Under the pieces are notes generated by a model that saw only the letters and a list, made by a program, of their open reading frames with translations, was not told the origin of the DNA and did not search any database. Made by a program: the position numbers and the translations under genes. Shown piece after piece: positions 1-5,914 of a stretch of DNA of 6,158 nt. The stretch comes from Elusimicrobiota bacterium (GTDB taxonomy: Bacteria > Elusimicrobiota > Elusimicrobia > Elusimicrobiales > Elusimicrobiaceae), in the NCBI GenBank assembly GCA_023393825.1, contig JAEXBW010000040.1:1-6158 (forward strand), given 5' to 3'. How positions within the stretch are numbered: the stretch's first letter is position 1; each line of letters starts with the position of its first letter.

Positions 1-1152
1 TTAGTGTCAAAAAACAGAAAGGCAATAAAGTGGATTCCTATATTAAAGTGTCTTGTTCTTAACTTAGTCATTGCTTGGTTTATGTTAAGTTTCCCTTGGG
101 GAAAACAAATAGTAATGACCGTCGCCCACGGCTTTACCTGGCTTGTTAACCAAGCTTATATCGGCATAGGTTTTGCCGTACCCAGTATGGTTAATGTTCC
201 CCAGAGGGACTTTTTTATCAGCGCGTTAATGCCGATATTATTAGTCGTTCCCCTGTTTGATATTTTAACCTACATCGGCGTACTTCCTTTTATAATCAAG
301 TGGCTTGGAAGAGCATTAGGCTTTCTTACGGGCCAGCCGAAGTTTGAATCTTTCTACGCCATAGAAATGATGGTGCTTGGCAATACGGAAGCTTTAGCGG
401 TATCAAGGTTCCAGATTGCAAAAATGAAAGCCATAAGAAACGTTACGCTTGCTATGATGTCTATGAGCTGCATTACGGCTTCTATCGTTGGCGCGTACTT
501 GCAGATGATGCCGGGCAACTATATTTTAACCGCCATTCCGTTAAACATATTAAACGCCATCATCATTACCAATATTCTTAACCCCGTAACCGTAACCCCC
601 GAAGAAGACGTTGTTTACTCCCTCGGCGAGGCGGACGGTAAAGCGGCAAAAGAACCTTTCTTCTCCTTCTTGGGCGATTCCATTTTGGGCGCTGGAAAAC
701 TTATCTTAATAATCGCGGCAAACGTTATAGCCTTTGTGGCCATTGCCGCTACATTTGATAATATCTTGCGCTTAGTTCACCCCTTAATCTCCTTAGAAAA
801 TATCTTTGGCGTAAGTATGTTCCCGTTTGCTTTCTTCCTCGGGTTTGAACCTGCAGAAGCTTTCAAACTGGCGCAGTTAATGGGTATGAAACTTGTTACA
901 AACGAATTTGTGGTAATGGGTATGGTTACCGATAAAGTAGCCACCTATCCCGCCCACTTTGCCGCCGTGCTTACGGTGTTCTTAACTTCGTTTGCAAACT
1001 TCAGCACAGTCGGTATGGTTATAGGCTGCTTAAAAGGTATTTTGCCCAAAGACCAAAACGACGTAATATCCAAAAACGTGCTTTATATGTTCTTCTCGGG
1101 TATATTTGTTTCCTTAATGTCTGCGGCTATCGCGGGCTTGTTTATTTGGTAA
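1..1152 (+). CDS. nupC: NupC/CNT-family concentrative nucleoside transporter, 5'-truncated by the window edge
   Basis: Inner-membrane symporter that, by family, imports nucleosides using an H+ or Na+ gradient. Numbering here counts the GTG at position 4 as residue 1. Family signatures seen: the first hairpin motif ESF...LGNTEA (115-130), the TM4-like SIVGAY (160-165), KLVTNEF (296-302) and SFANFSTVG (329-337). Glu129, Glu301 and Asn332 match the conserved substrate-site acidic and amide residues of CNT proteins. The protein is strongly hydrophobic throughout, with a polar loop at about 197-217. The GTG at 4 is probably not the start. The reading frame is open upstream, and Leu-Val-Ser at the edge aligns with an internal LVS of E. 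coli NupC (about 400 residues), whose first membrane helix lies before it. Oddities: Asn127 replaces the usual Gln of the GQ(T/S)E motif, and Thr335 replaces the usual Ser. Coupling ion and substrate are not determinable. The gene ends just before a strong terminator. Confidence 0.9.
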   Translation, partial: LVSKNRKAIKWIPILKCLVLNLVIAWFMLSFPWGKQIVMTVAHGFTWLVNQAYIGIGFAVPSMVNVPQRDFFISALMPILLVVPLFDILTYIGVLPFIIKWLGRALGFLTGQPKFESFYAIEMMVLGNTEALAVSRFQIAKMKAIRNVTLAMMSMSCITASIVGAYLQMMPGNYILTAIPLNILNAIIITNILNPVTVTPEEDVVYSLGEADGKAAKEPFFSFLGDSILGAGKLILIIAANVIAFVAIAATFDNILRLVHPLISLENIFGVSMFPFAFFLGFEPAEAFKLAQLMGMKLVTNEFVVMGMVTDKVATYPAHFAAVLTVFLTSFANFSTVGMVIGCLKGILPKDQNDVISKNVLYMFFSGIFVSLMSAAIAGLFIW

Positions 1153-1174
1153 TAAATATCCGCAAAGCAATCTT

Positions 1175-1205
1175 AAAAGCCCCCGTTTTAATGCGGGGGC
1201 TTTTT
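1175..1205 (+). terminator. Rho-independent terminator after the nucleoside transporter gene
   Basis: A perfect 11-bp inverted repeat, AAAAGCCCCCG (1175-1185) and CGGGGGCTTTT (1194-1204), flanks an 8-nt loop. The right arm runs directly into a T tract (1201-1205). It starts 22 bases after the transporter stop codon. The A-run on the left arm could also give some function on the opposite strand, but no gene on that strand would use it. Confidence 0.93.
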
Positions 1206-1249
1206 ATTTGCGGCGGGCAAGCGTGCCAAAACGCGCGGCGGGGGAAGTT

Positions 1250-1277
1250 TTAACTTTCGGCTTTAAAATACTATAAT
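1250..1277 (+). promoter_or_regulatory. Likely sigma70-type promoter for the yajQ-TPR operon
   Basis: A perfect TATAAT -10 box lies at 1272-1277, with TTAACT (4 of 6 matches to TTGACA) at 1250-1255 and a 16-bp spacer. Transcription would begin around 1283-1285, leaving a leader of only about 15 bases that contains little beyond the ribosome binding site GGAGG (1287-1291), 7 bases before the ATG. Position right after a terminator supports the call. The -35 box is the weaker part. Confidence 0.7.
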
Positions 1278-1298
1278 AATACAAACGGAGGATTTTTT

Positions 1299-1793
1299 AT
1301 GGCAGATTTTTCTTTTGACGTAGTATCTAAAGTGGACTTAAATATTATAGAAGAAGCTATCAGCGTGGCTAAAAAAGAAATAGCCAACAGATACGATTTT
1401 AAGGACTCCAACCCCAATATTGAACTTTTGGCTAAGGATAATCTTATAAAGCTTTCCTGCTCCGACGAGTATAAAGTTAAAGCTTTATACGACGTGCTTT
1501 TAACCCGTCTTTCCAAAAAAGGCGTGGCTTTAAAGAACTTTCAGCCGCAAAAGATAGAATCCGCCTTGGGCGGCACGGCTAAGCAGGAAGTTAAAATACA
1601 GCAGGGTATTCCCGCCGATAAAGCCAAAGAAATAGTAAAGATTATAAAAGAGGCTAAACTTAAAGTTGCCGCTTCAATACAGGGCGACCAGCTTAGAGTA
1701 ACTTCCGCCTCAAAAGACGCCTTGCAGGATTCCATAACCCTTCTTAAAGGAAATGATTTCGGTTTGGAACTGCAATTTACAAATTACAGATAA
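1299..1793 (+). CDS. yajQ: YajQ family protein (DUF520), putative nucleotide or cyclic-di-GMP binding
   Basis: Small cytoplasmic protein of 164 residues, the usual YajQ length (E. coli about 163). Family features run along the whole chain: SFDVVSKVD (5-13), RYDFK (31-35), QQGI (101-104), IVKIIKEAKLKVAASIQGD (112-130), RVTSASKDALQ (133-143) and a C-terminal LQFTNYR (158-164). The family fold is two similar alpha/beta domains. Biochemical role is unsettled: E. coli YajQ was described as binding nucleotides or RNA, and a Xanthomonas homologue as a cyclic-di-GMP effector that works with a transcription factor. Neither role can be confirmed here. The start is fixed by GGAGG (1287-1291), 7 bases upstream, and by matching the conserved N-terminus. 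It is first in an operon with the TPR gene, whose ribosome binding site overlaps the yajQ stop codon. Confidence 0.95.
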   Translation: MADFSFDVVSKVDLNIIEEAISVAKKEIANRYDFKDSNPNIELLAKDNLIKLSCSDEYKVKALYDVLLTRLSKKGVALKNFQPQKIESALGGTAKQEVKIQQGIPADKAKEIVKIIKEAKLKVAASIQGDQLRVTSASKDALQDSITLLKGNDFGLELQFTNYR

Positions 1794-1802
1794 GAGGCTT
1801 AA

Positions 1803-3335
1803 ATGAACAAAACCAAAGGTATAGTTTTAGGGTTTCTTTTTGCGGCTGTCTGCCTTCCGCTTTTCGCGCAGACGCCCGTTACGGAACTTAACTTTTACAA
1901 AAAGCAAAGCCAGGGCGAGGATAAAAAATTGCTTGCCGTGCTGGTAAACGATATTACGGCTTGGGTTGACTCTAACTCCGTCGCTAAAGACAGCGACGAC
2001 GCTTTGCTGCTTAGGGCCGATATTCAAAACAGGATAAAGCAATATCCCGCCGCTTATATTACCCTTTTAAGACATAAGTACGAATTTACCGCGTCCGCCA
2101 ATGCGGGTACGGTAAAGGAACTTACGGGGGTTGTAATTGGCAAACTGGGCAGCAAAGAACAGCAGGACGCTACCGACGCTGCCGCCGTTGTTGTTACGGG
2201 CGCAAAGACGGAAGACCGCCTTGCCGCTTTCCTTGCCGCCGCAACAAAACTTAACCTTAAAGATACTTACGAGCCGCTTGAAAGGGAATACCGCGCGTTT
2301 TTCGCCCGCTTCCCGCAATACGAAAACCGTGATAAGCTGGAACTTATGTTCGGCGATTTATACCGCCAGAACAATAATTATCAGGCCGCGGTAAAGCAAT
2401 ACAATAAGGTTTATGATATTTACCCATCCACAAAATATAAAGCCGCTTCTTTAAGAATGATGGGCGATATTTACGCGGGCGAACTTAAAGATTACGCTAA
2501 GGCGGATTATTACTATCAGGCCGTGTTAAAAAACTTCCCCGGTTCCGTTGAACGCGCTACAACTTATTATCACCTTGCAATGTTGCAGGAAGCGCAAAGG
2601 GATTACACCGCTTGTTTGGATTCCGTTACTAAAGGTATAGAAATCTTCCTTAAAGAAAACCAGAAAGAAGATGCCTACGAAGCCCTGCGCTATAAAGCGG
2701 ACATACAAAAGAACAGAGTAAGAGATTATGCCGCCGCAGCAGATACCTTAAAAAAGACTGCAGAACTTTATACAAAAGACGAGCCGAAATATACCGACAC
2801 CATGCTTGCCGCCGCAGATATTTACGGACGCAAACTTAAAGACCCTTACGGTCAGCTTGGTGCGTGGGAAAGCATTGTTTTAACCTTCCCCGCAAGCGAT
2901 AAAGCGCCGCAGGCTTTGTTTGACGCAGCTGCCTTGGCAGAAAAACTTGGCGATACTCAAAAGGCAAAAGTAAGCTATCAAAAGCTTATCGTGGATTATG
3001 CCGCGGACCCGCTTGCCGTTAAAGCGCAACGCCGCATAAATGCCATTAACGCCAAAGAAGCCAAGGAAGAAGCCCTTGCCGCAGACGCAGGCGTTAAGCA
3101 GGTTATAGCGCCCGTTGCCGCAACACAATCCGCGCAAGCAGCGCAGCCCGCACAGGCGGCTGCCGTTGCTCCGCAGGTTAGTGCGGCAAAAACCGCCCCC
3201 GTTATAGAAGACGACGGGCAGGAAGCCGATGACGCTTTTTTTGACGTTGAGGACGAAGATATCCCCGCCAAGGCGCAGCCAGCAGTAAAGCCCGCGCCCG
3301 TCAAAAAAGCTTTACCCGCAAAGAAAGCAAAATAA
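1803..3335 (+). CDS. Exported TPR-repeat protein with low-complexity charged C-terminal tail
   Basis: Protein of 510 residues that I cannot assign to a named family. A Sec signal peptide is clear: basic MNKTK, a hydrophobic core (about 7-20), then probable signal peptidase I cleavage after Ala22 (LFA/Q). Cys17 is preceded by Val and does not form a good lipobox. Residues about 155-415 are helical repeats of TPR type, for example 179-208 (GDLYRQNNNYQAAVKQY), 216-245 (GDIYAGELKDYAKADYYYQA), 254-283 and 370-400 (LGDTQKAKVSYQKLIVDY). Spacing near 36 residues and phrases such as NFPGS and YPST resemble BamD/CpoB-like periplasmic TPR proteins, so a scaffold or envelope-assembly role is an inference. 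The tail (about 416-510) is Ala/Gln/Pro-rich, then strongly acidic (469-487), then Lys/Pro-rich. The start is supported by AAGAGG (1792-1797), 5 bases before the ATG and overlapping the yajQ stop. The coding gap is 9 bases, so the two genes are co-transcribed. A terminator follows. Confidence 0.88.
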   Translation: MNKTKGIVLGFLFAAVCLPLFAQTPVTELNFYKKQSQGEDKKLLAVLVNDITAWVDSNSVAKDSDDALLLRADIQNRIKQYPAAYITLLRHKYEFTASANAGTVKELTGVVIGKLGSKEQQDATDAAAVVVTGAKTEDRLAAFLAAATKLNLKDTYEPLEREYRAFFARFPQYENRDKLELMFGDLYRQNNNYQAAVKQYNKVYDIYPSTKYKAASLRMMGDIYAGELKDYAKADYYYQAVLKNFPGSVERATTYYHLAMLQEAQRDYTACLDSVTKGIEIFLKENQKEDAYEALRYKADIQKNRVRDYAAAADTLKKTAELYTKDEPKYTDTMLAAADIYGRKLKDPYGQLGAWESIVLTFPASDKAPQALFDAAALAEKLGDTQKAKVSYQKLIVDYAADPLAVKAQRRINAINAKEAKEEALAADAGVKQVIAPVAATQSAQAAQPAQAAAVAPQVSAAKTAPVIEDDGQEADDAFFDVEDEDIPAKAQPAVKPAPVKKALPAKKAK

Positions 3336-3353
3336 GTTTTTAGCAATAAATTA

Positions 3354-3391
3354 ATATCGCCGCTTTAAGTTTTAAGCGGCGGTATTTTTTT
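3354..3391 (+). terminator. Rho-independent terminator after the TPR gene
   Basis: A 12-bp stem (3354-3365 with 3374-3385, core CGCCGCTT/AAGCGGCG, one G-U pair) closes an 8-nt loop and is followed by a run of seven T (3385-3391). It begins 19 bases after the TPR stop codon, ending the yajQ-TPR transcript before the next promoter. Confidence 0.92.
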
Positions 3392-3399
3392 GCTTTTAC

Positions 3400-3420
3400 G
3401 CCCGTAGGGCTTTTGCGGGC
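3400..3420 (+). repeat. Short GC-rich inverted repeat between terminator and promoter
   Basis: GCCCG (3400-3404) can pair with CGGGC (3416-3420), or alternatively GCCC (3400-3403) with GGGC (3407-3410) in a tight hairpin. TTTT follows the outer arm. It may be a weak second terminator in tandem with the preceding one, or only a composition effect. It overlaps the proposed -35 box of the downstream promoter, so a regulatory role is conceivable but unsupported. Confidence 0.3.
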
Positions 3421-3441
3421 TTTTACCCAAAATGGTATTAT
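3413..3441 (+). promoter_or_regulatory. Likely promoter of the acyl-CoA dehydrogenase-Etf operon
   Basis: A good -10 box, TATTAT (3436-3441), has a poor -35 candidate, TTGCGG (3413-3418; only TTG matches), at a 17-bp spacing. Transcription would begin near 3448, giving a leader of about 25 bases. The location between a strong terminator and the first gene of the operon makes a promoter here necessary. The weak -35 could mean dependence on an activator, but no operator was recognised. Confidence 0.55.
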
Positions 3442-3463
3442 ATAAGAGTCTATTTACATTTAC

Positions 3464-3467
3464 GGAG
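3464..3467 (+). promoter_or_regulatory. Ribosome binding site that decides the acyl-CoA dehydrogenase start
   Basis: GGAG lies 6 bases before the ATG at 3474. An in-frame ATG at 3432 exists 14 codons earlier but falls just upstream of the -10 box, before the inferred transcript start, and has no Shine-Dalgarno sequence. The downstream ATG is therefore preferred. Confidence 0.8.
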
Positions 3468-3473
3468 AACGGT

Positions 3474-5114
3474 ATGTCAAAAATTGACTTGGTTACAAGA
3501 GAGCTGATGTTGGACAGCCTTAAGCATTACGCAAAGAACAACATTCCCTTTGATTTTATACGCGAACACGACGCAAAAAACGAATTTCCCGCAGAACTTA
3601 TTAAAGATATGTACAAAAAGGACGTATTGGGTATTAACCTTTTGTTAATCCCAGAAGAATACGGCGGCCTTGGCGGCAGCACAACCGATATTTACAGAAT
3701 TTGCGAGGCTTTGGCCCGCGTTGACCTTGGTATAGCCACCTCCGTTTTTGCGACATTTTTGGGCAGCGACCCGCTTTCCGTAGGCGGTACAAAAGAGCAG
3801 AAAGATTATTGGTTTAACAAAATGGCAAAGGAAAGCCTTATGGTTGCTTACGGCGCGACGGAAGCCGACGCGGGAAGCGACCTTGTTTCCTTAAGAACCC
3901 GCGCCGAACACGTTATAGAAAACGGCGTTATTAAGGGTTATAAAATAACGGGCAGCAAGATGTGGATTTCCAGCGGCGGCGTGGCGGACCTTTATACGGT
4001 TTTGGCCCTTGCCCCCGGCGGCCCCAGTTGGTTTATGGTGGAAAAAGGCACGCAGGGTTTTACGCAGGACCCGCACGAAGATAAGCACGGTATCAGGCTT
4101 TCCAACACCGCAGGCCTTTCTTTTGACGAGGCTTATGTACCCGCTTCCCACCTTATCGGTTTAGAGGAAGGCAAAGGTTTATTGCAGGCGCAGGCTGTGT
4201 TCGGCTATACCAGACTTATGGTTGCAGCATTCGGCCTTGGCGCTGGCGAAGAAGCCGTGGAAACGGCTGTAGACTACGCCAACCAGCGTATACAGGCGGG
4301 CGGACCGCTTTCCGAAAAGCAGGGTTATATGCACAAACTTATTACCCCGCACTATATTAAATTTGAGGCGGCAAGGGCTTTTATAGACGAAACCGCAAAA
4401 AAACTTGACGTTAACAATCACGGGCAGGCTACCGAAGGCTCCATAGCAAAATACTTTGCGAGCGAAGCGGGCAATGCCGCCGCCGAGGACGCTATACAGG
4501 CTATGGGCGGCTTTGGTTATACCAAAGAATTCCCCGTGGAAAAAATTAAACGCGACGTTAAAATTACCTGCATTTACGAAGGCACAAGCGAAGTTATGGA
4601 GATGACCATATACCGCGGACGCTGGCAGGAACACCTTAAGTCGCGCGGTATGTTTTACGCCGATATGGCAACCGAGATGGACGCCATACACGCAAAAGAT
4701 GCGGCCCTTGGCGCGGACGCTTTGGCTTGCGGCCTGCGCGGGCTGGGCAAACTTTTGGAAGAATGCCGCGTTCAGCGTTTAACCAGACATCAGTATGTAA
4801 CCTTTAAACTGGGCAACCTTATCGCCCGTGCGGAAACCGCCGCCGCGTTTTGCAGAAAGCTTGGCAAAGGCGAAATTGTTGAAGGCTGCAAATTTGATAT
4901 GAACACTCTTAAAGCCATGTGCCGCGTAAACGCCAAAGAAGCGGCTTTTGATATTGCGGCGCAGGGCGCAAAACTTGTGCTTGGCGCAGGCGCGGCCGAC
5001 AGCGCAAAATTGCTGGCAGATACGGAACTTTCCGTAATACAAAGCAAGATGCACGGCCTGACGGAAGATATGGATATTGTTTCCGCCAAACTTAGAGAAC
5101 TTTTTAGGAAATAG
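3474..5114 (+). CDS. Acyl-CoA dehydrogenase with C-terminal helical extension (546 residues)
   Basis: FAD-dependent enzyme that interconverts acyl-CoA and 2-enoyl-CoA, passing electrons to or from an Etf. Numbering is from the ATG at 3474. The catalytic core fills about 1-385. It has an N-terminal helical domain with IPEEYGGLGGS (59-69), the FAD-site motif GATEADAGSD (127-136), the middle-domain KITGSKMWISSGG (157-169), and the C-terminal helical motif MGGFGYTKEFPVEKIKRD (344-361). These are followed by IYEGTSEV (367-374), where Glu369 is the expected catalytic base. Residues about 386-546 form a further mostly helical domain absent from the roughly 380-residue butyryl-CoA type. Longer bacterial FadE-like enzymes and mitochondrial VLCAD carry a comparable extension. 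Substrate chain length cannot be told. The gene is first in an operon with etfB (14-base gap; TAG stop overlaps the etfB ribosome binding site) and etfA, so its partner Etf is encoded beside it. Confidence 0.93.
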   Translation: MSKIDLVTRELMLDSLKHYAKNNIPFDFIREHDAKNEFPAELIKDMYKKDVLGINLLLIPEEYGGLGGSTTDIYRICEALARVDLGIATSVFATFLGSDPLSVGGTKEQKDYWFNKMAKESLMVAYGATEADAGSDLVSLRTRAEHVIENGVIKGYKITGSKMWISSGGVADLYTVLALAPGGPSWFMVEKGTQGFTQDPHEDKHGIRLSNTAGLSFDEAYVPASHLIGLEEGKGLLQAQAVFGYTRLMVAAFGLGAGEEAVETAVDYANQRIQAGGPLSEKQGYMHKLITPHYIKFEAARAFIDETAKKLDVNNHGQATEGSIAKYFASEAGNAAAEDAIQAMGGFGYTKEFPVEKIKRDVKITCIYEGTSEVMEMTIYRGRWQEHLKSRGMFYADMATEMDAIHAKDAALGADALACGLRGLGKLLEECRVQRLTRHQYVTFKLGNLIARAETAAAFCRKLGKGEIVEGCKFDMNTLKAMCRVNAKEAAFDIAAQGAKLVLGAGAADSAKLLADTELSVIQSKMHGLTEDMDIVSAKLRELFRK

Positions 5115-5128
5115 GAGTTTTTAAAAAT

Positions 5129-5914
5129 ATGAATATTATAGTTTGCATAAAACAAGTTCCCGATTCCGCCAGAGTTAAGGTAGACCCTAAAACATCAACT
5201 TTGGTGCGCGCGGGCGTACCCAGCATTTTAAATCCTTACGACCACTTTGCATTAACGGAAGCGCTTAAAATAAAAAAACAAACAGGCGCGACCGTAACCG
5301 TGCTTTCCATGGGTCCCGCTCAGGCGAAAGTTGTAATACGCCTTGCATTAGGCCTTGGCGCGGATAAAGGTATTTTACTTTCCGACAGAGCCTTTGCGGG
5401 GTCCGACACTTGGGCCACTTCTTACGCGCTTGCCACGGCGATAAAGAAGATAGGCTCTTACGATTTAATTATGTGCGGGCAGATGGCTATTGACGGCGAT
5501 ACCGCCCAAACAGGTCCCGGTATTGCTTACCACTTAGGCATACCGCAGATAACCTTTTGCGACAGCGTTTCCGCCGCCGCGGGCAAGGTAACCGTCGGCA
5601 AGATTATAGACGGCGGACACCAAACCATAGAGGCGGATTTACCCGCGCTTGTAACTATGACCATGCCTTTTGATTATCAGGCAGATTATCCTTCTTTCCT
5701 CGGTTCTTATCACGCGCAGGACAAGCAGCTTGACACTTGGACCGCAGCCTTTATAGGCGCGGAGCCGTCTAAGCTGGGCTTAGAAGGGTCCCCTACAAGA
5801 GTGGACAGAATTTTCCCTCCGCCTGCACGCCCCAAAGGCGAAATGTTTAACGGCGGCGCGGCGGAACTTTCAGCCAAAGTTATAGAAATTTTAAAGAAGG
5901 AGAACGTAATCTAA
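5129..5914 (+). CDS. etfB: Electron transfer flavoprotein beta subunit, bifurcating-type N-terminus
   Basis: Beta subunit of the Etf heterodimer, a soluble flavoprotein that carries electrons between acyl-CoA dehydrogenase and other partners. At 261 residues it is normal length. The N-terminus CIKQVPDSARVKVDPKT (6-22) followed by TLVR (24-27) resembles the EtfB of NADH-using, electron-bifurcating systems (CarD, clostridial EtfB) and not the VKRVVDY-type of respiratory Etfs. The flavin/nucleotide motif is CGQMAIDGDTAQTGP (116-130), and GSDTWATSYALA (91-102) and LGLEGSPTRVDRIFPPP (216-232) are further family marks. Oddities: Gln118-Met119 stand where Arg/Lys-Gln is usual. The segment YPSFLGSYHAQDK (187-199) departs from the usual G-I-M-x-A-K-K recognition loop. 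The ribosome binding site AGGAG (5113-5117) is 11 bases from the ATG. The stop overlaps the etfA start by one base (TAATG), which indicates translational coupling. Bifurcation itself is inferred, not shown. Confidence 0.95.
   Translation: MNIIVCIKQVPDSARVKVDPKTSTLVRAGVPSILNPYDHFALTEALKIKKQTGATVTVLSMGPAQAKVVIRLALGLGADKGILLSDRAFAGSDTWATSYALATAIKKIGSYDLIMCGQMAIDGDTAQTGPGIAYHLGIPQITFCDSVSAAAGKVTVGKIIDGGHQTIEADLPALVTMTMPFDYQADYPSFLGSYHAQDKQLDTWTAAFIGAEPSKLGLEGSPTRVDRIFPPPARPKGEMFNGGAAELSAKVIEILKKENVI

Noticed and set aside
1210..1242. Direct repeat of GCGGCGGG (1210-1217 and 1235-1242) with a GCGT/ACGC mini-hairpin between
   Set aside because: It is too short and GC-biased to separate from chance. 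It lies upstream of the yajQ promoter, but no known operator or riboswitch is recognised.
1803..1868. Possible lipoprotein signal (Cys17) in the TPR protein
   Set aside because: Cys17 is inside the hydrophobic core and preceded by Val, not Gly/Ala/Ser, and a good signal peptidase I site follows at Ala22.
2996..3346. Minus-strand open frame of 116 codons, rich in Ala, Ser and Cys
   Set aside because: It is the antisense of the Ala/Pro/Lys-rich tail of the TPR gene. The low-complexity composition explains the open frame, and it has no plausible ribosome binding site or recognisable protein.
3432..3473. Earlier in-frame ATG giving 14 extra residues on the acyl-CoA dehydrogenase
   Set aside because: This ATG is at the promoter -10 region, before the likely transcript start, with no Shine-Dalgarno site. 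GGAG before the ATG at 3474 is far better.
4179..4691. Minus-strand open frame of 170 codons
   Set aside because: It lies wholly inside the conserved catalytic core of the acyl-CoA dehydrogenase. The translation has no recognisable domain, and the sense frame is fully explained by family motifs.
5115..5128. Possible regulatory gap between the dehydrogenase gene and etfB
   Set aside because: Only 14 bases, holding the end of the ribosome binding site and an A/T-rich spacer. There is no hairpin or promoter.
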